Shown: positions 23,273 to 33,497, counted from the first letter of the stretch. The stretch: 64,000 nucleotides of DNA from Craspedostauros australis (GCA_026770025.1 JAMXDE010000053.1:1-64000), one strand, 5' to 3'. The notes: generated by a model from the letters alone, not told the origin. Translations and numbers: made by a program.

Positions 23273-23539
23273 ATGTGCGAACTACAACGAAGACTCGGTG
23301 ATGCCATACTTGGCTGCCTGGAACGTCTGTGTCTGCAGAAGGGGGCGTCCTGTGTCTTCGTTCTCAGCGCGCAGACGACGGAATGGTTCATCGAATGCGG
23401 ATTCGACGAGGTCGAGGTCAGCTGGCTGTCACCCAGCCATCACAGCGCGTACGATACCAAGCGCAACAACTTGATTTGCCTGAAGAAGATCACCAGCGTT
23501 CGAGATTTGGATGCCTCCGAAATGTGGTGGAATAGATAG
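23273..23539 (+). pseudogene. NAGS: C-terminal fragment of N-acetylglutamate synthase (GNAT domain)
   Basis: The roughly 88-residue product has VFVLSAQTTEWFIECGF, then a stretch with ESLP-like WLSP, and ends in RNNLICLKKI. This closely follows the C-terminal half of the GNAT domain of bacterial- and plant-type N-acetylglutamate synthase (in plants: LLTTRTADWF, then GFQE and SKYYMKKL). That enzyme acetylates glutamate with acetyl-CoA as the first step of arginine synthesis. The kinase-like amino-acid-binding domain and the first half of the GNAT fold, including the acetyl-CoA P-loop, are absent. The fragment lies inside the transposon, so it looks like a captured 3' exon. The frame is open from at least 23138. 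Whether it is expressed is unknown. Confidence 0.6.
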
Positions 23540-24290
23540 ATTACACAAGAAAGGCACAGTGGATACAATGGGCACAATGCATAGTCGTATGTAACGTATT
23601 ATAGGAGCTGCACTGGCACATCACATCACATCACAACACAGCATAGTATAGCATACGAGCATTGTATGGTGTGTATTCGTTGCGATCTGCTCTACTCTAC
23701 TCTCCTCTGCTCCACCAATACATGACGATCGTGCTAGTGGCAGTGCCGTCGGCAGGGCACGAGCAGAGATGAATGATCAGAGGATGCATCGTTGGTGCTC
23801 CAGTGACGAGTACAGACGCGTGGACTTGATGGCAGTAAAGATCGTGAGGGTTGCACATGTGTGATGAAAAGGAAGTGGAGTACAAGCATGGTACAGTGTG
23901 GTACAGATGTACGAGTGCGGTACCAACAAAGAGGAGCCTTTGCCATTCGATGGGTTTGTGCAACACACACCGATTGTGCTGGCGATCGACGCAGTTGAGG
24001 CCTTGGAGCGTTTTTTGTGTGTGGTTCGGCTGGAATTTTTCCGATCAGAGCGGCACGACACAACGCGATGGCTCCACAACGCGATGGCTCCACGACGCAC
24101 ACCATTCACGACACAAAAAAAACGGCCCGCGTCACACAATTCACACCACTCGTCACAAAACACAAAACACACACCACACACCACACACCACACATCACAA
24201 TCCTCCATGCCATCAAGCAGACGATGCGCACACAGGCACTCCAATCACAGGTGTGTCTAAAATATATAATACTACTACTTCGATTTGCAG
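23540..24290. other. Transposon interior, low-complexity, no gene supported
   Basis: It contains runs of CACAACA, CATCACATC and a CACACCACACACC tract (about 24165-24205), plus a short A-run at 24114-24122. No coding signal was found. The 3' end of the transposase transcript probably terminates here. Confidence 0.4.
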
Positions 24291-26981
24291 CTACACCTCT
24301 GCTGTGTTGGTATCCTCCTCTGCTTTGCTGTGATGCTCGGCCTTGCCAGCCAGGCAGGCCACGTCGAATGTATTCATGGTGGGTGCTGCTTTGGCCTTGC
24401 TGTTGTTGTTGTTGCAAGGCTCAATGACCTTGGCTTTGCTCTTCCTGGGCGTCTTCTTTTTCTCCTTGTCTTTCTTCTGTTGTTCAGTCTCCTTGTCACA
24501 TTTGATGGTCTCAATGATTTGCTTCTCCAGCAACGGAATGAGGCTGCTGGTTGTTGGCAGGTTCGTTTTCAGGCACTGCAGTCCACTGACAGCCATCACC
24601 TTGAGGGCATCATTGTACATACCTTGGATGTCGGGCTTGGCGAATTTGAAGCCAGCTGATTTGCCTTTGTTGCCTGTTGCAGCTGGTTTCTTGGTGGTTG
24701 CGTTGGTTGCCTCATCCTCCTCCAACGCGAAGTCCGTGTGAGACACGGTAACGCCGATCTTGTTGCCGATCTTGTCAAATTCAGTGAACGTTTGTTTCCG
24801 CACGTTCATGCTCAGTCCCTTGTTCTCCGTCACAAATTTGTCACCTCCTTTCGCAGCACAAATTGCGTAGGCGATCTGATGGTGGCGAACATACGCACGC
24901 GCCACCTTGTCCAACCCAAATTGCTCCCAACAGGTTTCGCAAGCATTCCACAATGCCTCAGTGGTAAGCAATCGGCTTCCATGGTGCTCACCTTGATATA
25001 CTGACACGTGTTTCGACATTGCTGGGAATATCGCATCGTCTTTCACATTCGTGATGGGAGAATTTGGTGGTTGCAGTCGTAAGTGCCATCCGCGACTGTC
25101 GAACTCCTTGTTGATGAATCTGAGTAGTTCTGTGTCTCTGTGTGGCCCCGCGCCATCCATCTGGTACCGAATCACCACGCTCTTGCCCGTTTCGGCCTTG
25201 ATTTTGCTGGCGAGAGAATCCAGTGCGGGGATTTCTTTTTCGCGGAAGAATTTCTTGAGGCTGTATTTTGGCTTGGGCTTATCAGGAGGACCAACTGATT
25301 CCTTGCTGCCTGTGATCTCCAGTGCTTGGAAGTACAGTTCACCCTTCTTGCGAGAGATTTTGTTCTTATCATGAATGTACCTGTACTCCGTTGGCGAGAC
25401 CCAAGTTCGCTTGTACGTAGTCTTCTGCGCTGGGACCATTCGCCCAACACGCTCGAAGTTCACCCGATACGCCTTTCCTCCTTGCTCAAAGCAGTTATCT
25501 GTTGGGGCAAATGCTGTTGATGCAATTGCCATGGTCTTATCAATGTGGCACTTGTGGTGCACAGCATGGTCAACAGGCTTAACTCCCATCTGGGGCACAT
25601 GTTTGAGATGCTTGCGAGTGACAATGGAGTAGAACCACTTTTCGTCCATGTGGACAAGGACAACCTGCACTTTCTTGAAGAGCTTAGCCAATTCCCAGAA
25701 CACACAGAAGTCCTTAGCCCAGATGTTGCGCTTTGCTGTAGTGGTGCCATTGATCATAGGGAGTATTCTTGTAGAACGGTACTCGCTGCCTTCCAATCCC
25801 ATGACGAAGTTGCAAATACTCTTCGGACCAACGATTTGCGGGTTTCCGCTGCCTGCCAGTTTCCAAGCAATTCCGTCCCACGAGATTGCGCCATTGCACT
25901 GTCGCAACACATCCTGGAGCTCAAATTGCAGGAAGGGACCACGCTCCAACCACAAATCAGCCAGTGCTTTTGCGGATGCCAGCTCTTGAGGCGAAGCAGA
26001 GGCATAGGCAGAAGCGATTTCGTCATTCTCGAACTGTTGGCCTGGATGTTTAAGACGTAGTTGTTTCGCAAAGGCTGCACGCTGTGTGAAATGCTGTCGT
26101 TGTTTGATGGGGCAGGTGAAGATGCTGCTGCCTGCGTCACTTCGCTTCTTGCATTCGAGCGTCTCCGTTTGGAATGTCACAATGTTGCGTCCCACTGTGG
26201 TGCGATTGATACCCCATGCATGGGCGATCAACTCTGCATGTGCTGGAATCCCACCCAAATTGAAATAGAGAACAGTGTAGTTCCGATTGTCTTCTTTGTC
26301 AAGGCGTTTGCGAGGAATACCAGGCTTAGCAATACTACACCCTCCATCCTTTCGCAACCATCCTTTTGTTTTCGCGCCTCTCTTCATCTGCTTCGTGAGC
26401 TGGGCGATTGCTGTTGCTTTCTGACGCCGCGAGACCTCGAGAAAAGCTGCGATTTTGGCTTCTTGCGATTCCATGGTAGTTGGGGATGGTGTGGGGGGCT
26501 TAGCCTTGTTGTTGACACGCACGGCAGCGACGGAGTGATGCTGGGGAGAAAGGAGGGAAGGCTTAGCAAGGCCTCCAGCAGTGCGAGTCCGCGCGAAGGT
26601 AGCAAGGCTGTGTGGTGTGCACAGATCCGCACGAACAACATACATTCGGCTCTGCCCCATCACTGGGGTCACCATGACCATTGCCACCTCTCCTGGTGCA
26701 AGAGGCCCATCGCGTTTGACTGTAGCGCCATCCGTGGTCTGCTTCATTGCAAACTCAACATGACATACGCCCAGGTCACGGATCTTGCCACCTGATCGCT
26801 GGTGAGGTGCCACCTTCACACAATCACCAGCGCGCAACATGTTTGCAAGGTGCAGACTGCAGTGAATGGAGGATGATGTGTATTGTGTTGATGGAGGCTG
26901 CAGTTCAGTTGAAAGGCGCGTCGCAACACACACCAGAAACACGAGGACAGCGACACAGCGCATCGCATCACCAGCCATCAA
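24291..26981 (-). CDS. Tc1/mariner/IS630-type transposase, 896 aa
   Basis: This single open frame encodes a DDE/D recombinase that would cut the element out and paste it at TA. The catalytic triad is visible. The first Asp is in VHMDEKWFYS (near residue 443), the second in YQMDGAGPHRD (near 607) and the third in PPNSPITNVKDDAIF, about 39 residues later. The HMDEKWFY and NSPxTNVKDD signatures are those of the large mariner-like transposases of oomycetes and stramenopile algae. A region near residues 195-270 (GIPRKRLDKEDNR, GINRTTVGRN) looks like the helix-turn-helix DNA-binding part. The C-terminus is Lys/Asn/Thr-rich. The first 47 residues look like a leader; an internal Met at about 26840 may be the true start. 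No stop or frameshift is seen, so the protein may be functional. Confidence 0.8.
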   Translation of the reverse strand: MMAGDAMRCVAVLVFLVCVATRLSTELQPPSTQYTSSSIHCSLHLANMLRAGDCVKVAPHQRSGGKIRDLGVCHVEFAMKQTTDGATVKRDGPLAPGEVAMVMVTPVMGQSRMYVVRADLCTPHSLATFARTRTAGGLAKPSLLSPQHHSVAAVRVNNKAKPPTPSPTTMESQEAKIAAFLEVSRRQKATAIAQLTKQMKRGAKTKGWLRKDGGCSIAKPGIPRKRLDKEDNRNYTVLYFNLGGIPAHAELIAHAWGINRTTVGRNIVTFQTETLECKKRSDAGSSIFTCPIKQRQHFTQRAAFAKQLRLKHPGQQFENDEIASAYASASPQELASAKALADLWLERGPFLQFELQDVLRQCNGAISWDGIAWKLAGSGNPQIVGPKSICNFVMGLEGSEYRSTRILPMINGTTTAKRNIWAKDFCVFWELAKLFKKVQVVLVHMDEKWFYSIVTRKHLKHVPQMGVKPVDHAVHHKCHIDKTMAIASTAFAPTDNCFEQGGKAYRVNFERVGRMVPAQKTTYKRTWVSPTEYRYIHDKNKISRKKGELYFQALEITGSKESVGPPDKPKPKYSLKKFFREKEIPALDSLASKIKAETGKSVVIRYQMDGAGPHRDTELLRFINKEFDSRGWHLRLQPPNSPITNVKDDAIFPAMSKHVSVYQGEHHGSRLLTTEALWNACETCWEQFGLDKVARAYVRHHQIAYAICAAKGGDKFVTENKGLSMNVRKQTFTEFDKIGNKIGVTVSHTDFALEEDEATNATTKKPAATGNKGKSAGFKFAKPDIQGMYNDALKVMAVSGLQCLKTNLPTTSSLIPLLEKQIIETIKCDKETEQQKKDKEKKKTPRKSKAKVIEPCNNNNSKAKAAPTMNTFDVACLAGKAEHHSKAEEDTNTAEV

Positions 26982-28512
26982 CGCACAGCACGGCGCAGCG
27001 CATCACAAGGGGCATGGGCAACATTGGATGGTCACAAGGCGCCTTGTATCATCCACTCTCTCTCATGTGGAGAGTCACAGTCATTCTACATTGTTGTACA
27101 ACCAATGGCTACAAGCAGCAGAGAATCAACAGCAGGTCGTCCCAGATGCGCAATGTTTCCGTTGTCCACTTTGTGAGGTCAGTTTTGTTGTTGTGGAATG
27201 GAGGCGCAATTCGGGACTCGCAAAGTGTTCGCATTGGCTGGCACATTCGGTAGAATTGTGATTAATCTCCATGGCCCCCAACAGCAAAAACTGTTTGAGA
27301 ACACCAAACACAACACAACAACACGACAATGGAGAAACACAACAAAACTCCTCAAGCACCGTCGAACAGAATCATCGGCGCTGCGACAACCAGCGGTCCG
27401 GTGCAAGATCTGAGCGCATAGGCGGAACCGCCATGTGAATTTTAGTAGATGATCCAGAGGGGGATGCCATCGTGGTTGATTTGGGGCCGTGGCAGGCCCA
27501 CGCGCACACGACACGATTCGGAGGAAAATCTTCTCGTTGGATATGGTCTCTGCCTGGAATGCACAGGCCATCCCAACGACTATTGATGAGCAAGACGCAT
27601 CAAAGAGGATACGGTGAAGATGCACACGAAGTTTGAGGGTCGGGGGTGGCCTGGAAGGTGCCCTCCGCAAGAAGCAAGTGGCGGGCAAGAGTTTTTTGGT
27701 GGGTGGCGGCGGACACATCACGTGACCTGGGTGGTGATGGGTGCCATTGTCAAGTCACCCAGATCGCCAAGCCACCCATTCAAGATGTGTTCGGAATCAA
27801 CTCAAGATGACCAGGGCGGAGCCTTCTCCACGGATACGGTCTGGAAGAGGCTGCTAAGTGGGATGCACACAAAATGGGGGTTTTTGGGTGTCGGAAAAAC
27901 TCCATGGTGCCATCATCACATGGAGATGTACCTTTGGAGGTACGAACTCCCAACCCATTCTGAACACATCAGTGTGTTGCCAGAGAATGTGGGAACGCAT
28001 GAGGGGCATGTGGAGGAGCTGCAAGGATCGTATCGACGAGATACGGATCCAAATCCGAACGGCATCCGTGTCGGAATCGTGTTTTCAAGATTTCTGCTTT
28101 TCAGTGCAGGGACAGTTCGGAGTATGAGATGCGGCTATCCGTGGAGAAGCTTCATGGGGTGGATAGATGGGGGGTATCCGGAGCCAATGTGATGCGCAGA
28201 TTGCGAAAATGCCAGGGATGATGATGATGATCATGGGTGCTGAAGGTAGGGCAGCATGGTGCCATTGAGAATTTTCTGCACCCACCACCTGACTGACAGC
28301 AAGCCAAAACGACATTAAAAATAAAGTTCATACAAATTTAACTTCGATATTCAGAATCACTGATAGCCACGCGTTCGAATGCACTGTCTATTTTTAATTT
28401 TAAACGATGTGTTGTTGAGATATAACATCATAAGCAGTTGTTTGGATGGTTTTGGGTGTGCTCTATTTTAGTCTAATTTATCACGACTCATCACGAGTAA
28501 AACTCAAAAAAC
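26982..28512. other. Right interior of the transposon, no recognised gene
   Basis: The longest open frame (27614-28192, plus, 192 codons) is rich in His, Trp and Gly and matches nothing I recognise; I do not call it a gene. The last 200 bp before the terminal repeat are AT-rich and may hold transposase-binding or promoter sites. Confidence 0.4.
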
Positions 28513-28562
28513 ACTCCACAACTAGTGTTATCGTTGGTGCATCAACTACGATTTGCACCTCG
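28513..28562 (-). repeat. Right terminal inverted repeat of the 9.2-kb transposon
   Basis: This is the reverse complement of 19316-19365, ending GATTTGCACCTCG and followed by TA. Just inside it is a strongly AT-rich stretch of about 200 bp (28310-28510) unlike the rest of the element. Confidence 0.9.
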
Positions 28563-28573
28563 TATTGCACGAC

Positions 28574-30392
28574 CGATGGTATCACATGAAGAGGCACAAC
28601 TGCACAGCGTGGCCAAGTTGGGCATCATCGAAGGTCGTATCGTGTGAGCGAGCTAGGCAGCTTCGGATCGTGATGTGGCTGTCCACGGTCGTACCATACC
28701 ATATCATACCATACACCGTGGTGGAACTGCGCAAGTCCATCCAGGCATGTTGACTGACGACACGTTGCTTCGTGATCAACGCACAGGATCATGAAATGGA
28801 GGACAGCAAACTTGAGCAGATGAGCTCACAATCGCCATCCAAGCGCAACTGATTTGGGACCACACACTCTGCCTGCTCTATCAGCTCTGCCTGCTCTGCT
28901 CGCCAACAGGGAGGACCACCAACGGCAACAACCATCTTCAGCAACAGTCATCATCAGGAACAATCACCAGCAGCACGAACAATAGCAACGACAGCAACGA
29001 CAGCAACGACAGCGACAACAAGAAAAGGATGAACCACAACATGGATGCTGTCGCCAACACCAATACCAACACCGATCATGATCCAGACTTCAAGACTTTC
29101 TGGAAACAACTCCATCGAAAAGAGCTGTCGCCGATGACCGTGTTCAATATACAGAGTCATCCAAGACAGCAGATCGGCTGCTACAGTGTCACACCCAAGC
29201 GGATGGAATACTGGGACATGGCCATCGAAGCAGGATTCACCTTTGCTGACTTGAAATCGATGAAGCGGCGGCACAAGCACGTTGCTTTATCACCTCGTGT
29301 TCTACTGGGCGATTCGCTTCGCAGGGGCTGCGGATGGATGGATATTGGATCCCTGACTCTGGAATTCGGCAGCAATGACCAATTCGGAGAAGAAGACAAG
29401 CAAGCGATTCGCTTCGTACTTCGATTGGCTGCCAAACACCCACCCAAGTCTTCATGCTACAAAGGCACCCGCTTGCATCGATGCTTCGTCGAGATGAAGC
29501 AGCTCCATGATATCCCTCTTGTGACACATCGTGTGCATTTTTATTCATGTGATCTTGTTGATTGTGACAAGCTCATGTTCAACATCTCCCAGAACTCGAA
29601 ATACGTTGCGTTTAAAAATTGTAAGCTCGCCAATGGGGGCGCTGATTTGTGCAGATGGCTGTCTCCAAACAATTGCAACGTCACCGAAGTATCCTTTGTA
29701 CGCACCCGTGTCACTTGCGATAGTTTGGCAAAGCTATTCCAGTCAAACAAGCGCATCAACAAGCTCAACATCAATTGGTCTTGGCTCTCCGACACTCGAA
29801 AAATCTACTCACAACAAGAAATCGACCAGATCATCCAACTCCTTGCAGGTGCACCACACCTGAAGAATCTCAGTGTTTCCGGTATTTGGATCGGGTCATC
29901 GCGACAAGAGCAGATGGCAAGGTTCGACACTTTGGTATCGCTCCTGGGAAACAAGGGCTTGTCATCTCTCAGATACAATCCCTTTGAGGATCCCATCATG
30001 TTTGAGGTTCCACCCGAGATCTTCCCGGCACAAATGGAAGCACTTCAGCAAGCCTTGGAGCAGACTACCCAACTCACCTATCTCTACATTTATCCACGTC
30101 CGCCTGACGAATATGTCCATTCGTACAATGCGCTTGTTGAACAAAGCTTGCGGCGAAATCATCGCAACAAGGTGAGAGCAGTGTTGTGTTCCCTTCCAAC
30201 ATGGTCGCGTTCACTGGCCCTGTTTGGAGAGATGCTGATGAGAACAAGCCAACGCCGTGGTCCAATGGATGAAATAGAAGCAATGGGTATAATGGGTACA
30301 ATGGATCCCATGAGCGAGACTTTCAACGTTCTGCTGCAGGGCAGTGAGACGTTGAAACAGGCATGGGATGACAAGAGAGAGGATCGGCTCGT
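28574..30392 (+). repeat. Segmental duplication copy A, right piece
   Basis: This continues the alignment with the second copy: 28574 onward matches 34005 onward (ATGGTATCACATGA, CACAACTGCACAGCGTGGCC). It runs through the LRR-like gene and ends within its last codons near 30392, versus about 36580 in the second copy. The second copy is interrupted by an 826-bp element at 34122-34947 that is absent here. Confidence 0.85.
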
Positions 30393-30495
30393 CCGAGTTG
30401 ATGATCCTTCTGCTTGCGGTGTGGAAAAGAAAGACACATCGATGATTGATGAGATCCTGGATTGGTTTGGAGTACTCTGCTCATCGAGTAATTAG
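29029..30495 (+). CDS. LRR-like protein, copy A, 488 aa
   Basis: This single-exon open frame starts at ATG 29029 after a CAACAGCAACGACAGC-type repeat. The central part (about residues 170-370) has degenerate leucine-rich repeats: VAFKNCKLANGGADL, VTEVSFVRTRVTC, INKLNINWSWL, LKNLSVSGIWI, LSSLRYNPF and LTYLYIYP. The N-terminal 120 residues (ELSPMTVFNIQSHPR, MEYWDMAIEAGFTFADL) are not recognised. The C-terminal part is helical, ending after a Met/Gly-rich stretch (MGIMGTMDPMSE). There is no signal peptide or membrane segment. A paralogue lies at 35227-36591. Families of such intracellular LRR proteins are expanded in diatoms; a scaffold or regulatory role is a guess. Confidence 0.65.
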   Translation: MNHNMDAVANTNTNTDHDPDFKTFWKQLHRKELSPMTVFNIQSHPRQQIGCYSVTPKRMEYWDMAIEAGFTFADLKSMKRRHKHVALSPRVLLGDSLRRGCGWMDIGSLTLEFGSNDQFGEEDKQAIRFVLRLAAKHPPKSSCYKGTRLHRCFVEMKQLHDIPLVTHRVHFYSCDLVDCDKLMFNISQNSKYVAFKNCKLANGGADLCRWLSPNNCNVTEVSFVRTRVTCDSLAKLFQSNKRINKLNINWSWLSDTRKIYSQQEIDQIIQLLAGAPHLKNLSVSGIWIGSSRQEQMARFDTLVSLLGNKGLSSLRYNPFEDPIMFEVPPEIFPAQMEALQQALEQTTQLTYLYIYPRPPDEYVHSYNALVEQSLRRNHRNKVRAVLCSLPTWSRSLALFGEMLMRTSQRRGPMDEIEAMGIMGTMDPMSETFNVLLQGSETLKQAWDDKREDRLVRVDDPSACGVEKKDTSMIDEILDWFGVLCSSSN

Positions 30496-30910
30496 AACAG
30501 CGTATGAAGAAAGTATTGATACTCTGGTGCATGTGAGTGTATTGTTGTACGAGTGAGATGGAAAAGGGAGATGATTGGTTGATTGGGAGGTTGATTGATT
30601 GGGAGGTGTTCACTTGTGATTATGATTGCGATTGTATTTGTGTTGTGGTTGGTGAGAAGCATGGAATGCCTAGATCGTTCGAGTATGGCTGGTCCATCAA
30701 CAACAAGCGAAAGCCGTCCACAGAACTTATCTGCTCCACATCACGAATTCACATCGCGATTTCATAACGCTCCATACATTCTCATCTCTCCTCGGAGCAG
30801 CAGCATCCAGAACGGTCTTCTTCGCAACGTCCGTCTTGTCCATGATGAAGAAGGATACATCCCAGAACTTGGCCAACGGTCCTCACAAGGCCTCCAGGTG
30901 TCCCAGCAGA
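30496..30910. other. Intergenic, no gene supported
   Basis: Short GATTGATTGG-type repeats near 30560-30605. Nothing else is recognised between the LRR-like gene and the broken oxygenase on the other strand. Confidence 0.4.
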
Positions 30911-31721
30911 CTAATCAGCCTTGGCTGTGGTGGCCGTGATATCCATGATGGTCGCGATGGTGGACCATCGCTTGTCCTTGTATTCTATCTGCAGGATGTC
31001 TTTGAGGCTGTTCCCACCATTGGCTTGTCCATTGCACTGCATGGTGTACTGCCGAATGGCGTTGACCAGACAGTTGGCGTCTTGGATAGCCTGATTGGTG
31101 CCCTGTCAAAGGAACAGAGGCATGGCGTGCGCCGCATCACCACAGACAGTAAGAATGGCGCCCTTATCCGCATCTGCGTCTTTGCAAGTGCTTCCATTGA
31201 AGTTGCAGTCGCGATTGCGATTTCAGTTGGTGGCCATCATCGCCTTGGTCTGTCACACAAAGGGATTGTGGAGGTAGATCCCCAACTCGAAGAAACGATC
31301 GGCATTGTCGACGAGTCGATCGATGATGGGCCTGATGGTGTGCTTGGGGATCTTGGCATCATCGATCTACTGTCGCATCTGCTGCTGGATGCGCTCAGCC
31401 TTGGATGATGCCTTCCAAGCGACGTTGTTGTCGCTGTTGTCGCTATTGTCGTTGGTGTCGTTGGTGTCGGTATTGCTGTTGTTCCCGAAAGCCTGCACCA
31501 GGAGAGACCAGCGCTGCCACCGCCGATCACGGCAATCTTCCGTATTGGTTGGTGGTTCCCACTCTCATTGCTTCTTCTCCTGCTGATTCGCTTCTGCGTT
31601 GGAGCGAGGATGACGGGGACGACGGCGATGACAGTGAGTTCGTTGCCACCACCATGCAAGCGACGCAGATGGCACCAATCATCCTCTTTTGATACATCAA
31701 CGATGCCATTGGTGCCATTGT
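30911..31721 (-). pseudogene. FAD-dependent monooxygenase remnant
   Basis: Two hallmark pieces of an FAD aromatic-hydroxylase-type monooxygenase remain. One is the dinucleotide-binding KIAVIGGGSAGLS near the N-terminus (about 31510-31545). The other is the FAD-contacting GDAAHAMPLFL followed by QGTNQAIQDANCLV (about 31060-31135), close to the C-terminus. Between FL and QG the expected Gly codon is TGA, an in-frame stop. The middle of the gene needs several frames and is only about a third of the normal length. It has low-complexity Asn/Asp/Thr runs and a piece RFFELGIYLHNPLC. An upstream hydrophobic segment (GAICVACMVV) may be the old leader. The gene is clearly decayed. Confidence 0.6.
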
Positions 31722-32077
31722 TGTCATTGCTGTGATTCTTCTGGTTGCGGCTGTCTCTGTGGTTGGGCGATCAATGAGTGAGGAACCAAGTCAACCAGCC
31801 GGCATCGTTCGAAGTCTCTCTCAAGCAGCAGAGAGAAACGAGAGAGAGAGTATTGGTATACGTACTCTGTGGATAGATGCTTGGTGCCGACGGTGATCAT
31901 CGTTGAGTGTTGAGCGTTGTAGTTGTGGTTGTGGCGATCTGCATCAGTATTCTCAGCGGCGATTTCTGTTGTGCCGCCACCATCACTGTCGTCATCGCCG
32001 CCGCCACCGCCACACAACGAATGGCTCCCCGTGCTATTTGTCGTTTGCAATGATTGAGTGAGGCGAGATGAGTCCTG
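31722..32077. other. Intergenic, no gene supported
   Basis: It contains a GAGAGAAACGAGAGAGAGAG stretch near 31830-31850 and a CCGCC-rich run near 31995-32010. No gene recognised. Confidence 0.4.
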
Positions 32078-32339
32078 GGACACCCGGCAAAATGGGTCGA
32101 ATTAGTCTATTTTGGAGTCTACTGACCCAGCCAATCAAAACTCGTGGTTTTTGCGATGACAAAAAACCCCGCACGAGGAATGTTCTCGAATCAAATTTTC
32201 GTTCTCAGGAACTCTTTGAAGGTCATAGCTTCCAGTTTTATTTATGGGAAAACCATGGAGAAACTCCGAAAATGACTCTGCAATACTGTGCCTTGATTTA
32301 ATCCCGACCAGTCGTGCGAAAACCGAACCCTCGATTTTA

Positions 32340-32510
32340 ATAGCCGTCAATCGATTTATTTATCCGTCATTCGATTTAAATATCCGTCATTTGATTTATT
32401 TATCCGTCATTCGATTTTAATATCCGTCATTCGATTTATTTATCCGTCATTCGATTTTAATATCCGTCATTCGATTTATTTATCCGTCACTCGATTTATT
32501 TAGTTATCAA
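32340..32510 (+). repeat. 20-bp satellite array 1
   Basis: About eight to nine head-to-tail copies of TCGATTTATTTATCCGTCAT and its variants TCGATTTAAATATCCGTCAT and TCGATTTTAATATCCGTCAT. The variants alternate rather than being random. Confidence 0.9.
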
Positions 32511-33312
32511 TCCATTGTCTTCACCGGACACCATTGTCACTATCGGACTAGTTCGACTAAACGAGGTTCTCGTCACATCGCGATTGATGAAACGGAAACA
32601 GACCAACAGACCACGAATACAAAGACGGGGCTTGATGAGAGCAACACATGATGCTCCCGCGCTCGTTTCGGGTGGCCAAGCCAGGCAAAACCACTCCACA
32701 ACATCAAGTATCAACGTAGTGTAGCGAATGCGATACAAATGCTATACACACCGATGCACGCATGTGTTGCATCCTACATCGCTTTAGACCAGTGTGATGT
32801 CATGCTCATTTCGTCTGTTCTGCACTTGGTTTTGTGGTATCAGTGAAGGTGTCTCTGTGTTCGAAGGGTAGTCACATTGTATTTCTCTGTGCATTGCTCA
32901 CAAATCCTGCTGTTCGCCACAAACAATCGCCATGAGATTCCCCCCGCCCCACGCTTCCTCCTTCCAACAAAGCAAAGCCGCTGGCACGAGCGGCAGCCAT
33001 ACCATTCCAATGGCTCTCTCCCGCTCCTCTTCTTCCAATACAGTACCAAATGGACAACAGATCAGAAGTCTTCGAGGTTGACCACGAACTCATTGCACAG
33101 TCCGCTTCACATTTATACAATCGTATCCAAAATCAAACGTATACTAGACAATAACACTCCAACTCCACACTCGTCTCTGTTGTGATCCGTCCAGAGCAGG
33201 GCAAAGTCGAGGAGAGCCACCATTTCGTGGTTTGCTTGTGTGACCAAGTGCACTTGATTAGTTCGATCACTTGCCGGCCTTGTCTTCTTGGGTCACGAGT
33301 GACAAACTTGTG

Positions 33313-33497
33313 CGATTTATTTATCCGTCATTCGATTTAAATATCCGTCATTCGATTTATTTATCCGTCATTCGATTTATTTATCCGTCATTCGATTTAA
33401 ATATCCGTCATTCGATTTATTTATCCGTCACTCGATTTAAATATCCGTCATTCGATTTATTTATCCGTCACTCGATTTAAATATCCGTCATTCGATT
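33313..33497 (+). repeat. 20-bp satellite array 2
   Basis: The same 20-bp unit as at 32340-32510, in the same orientation, with about nine copies. Here the TTTATT and TTAAAT variants predominate. The two arrays together bracket 0.8 kb of single-copy-looking sequence inside the element. Confidence 0.9.

Larger units (their letters stand above)
19316..28562 (-). mobile_element. Tc1/mariner-type DNA transposon, 9,247 bp, with cargo
   Basis: Perfect inverted repeats of 50 bp lie at 19316-19365 and 28513-28562, beginning CGAGGTGCAAATCG. Both ends abut TA (19314-19315 and 28563-28564), the target duplication typical of Tc1/mariner/IS630 elements. Inside are a transposase gene on the minus strand (24291-26981), a broken Cys-rich gene with PT linker (20070-22794) and a fragment of an N-acetylglutamate synthase gene (23273-23539). 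The flanks align to a second genomic copy (33757 onward) in which no such element is present, so these ends are seen independently of the repeat search. At 9.2 kb it is far larger than the 1-5 kb usual for the superfamily. No other inverted repeat closer to the transposase was noticed. Confidence 0.85.

Noticed and set aside
24291-26981. Signal peptide on the transposase
   Set aside because: The hydrophobic first residues probably come from translating upstream of the true start; an internal Met near 26840 fits better.
27614-28192. Second gene of the transposon on the plus strand
   Set aside because: Composition is odd and no motif or homologue is recognised; mentioned only as an unexplained stretch.
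32340-33497. CRISPR-like look of the 20-bp arrays
   Set aside because: The units follow each other without spacers, only small variants alternate, and the setting is a eukaryotic transposable element.
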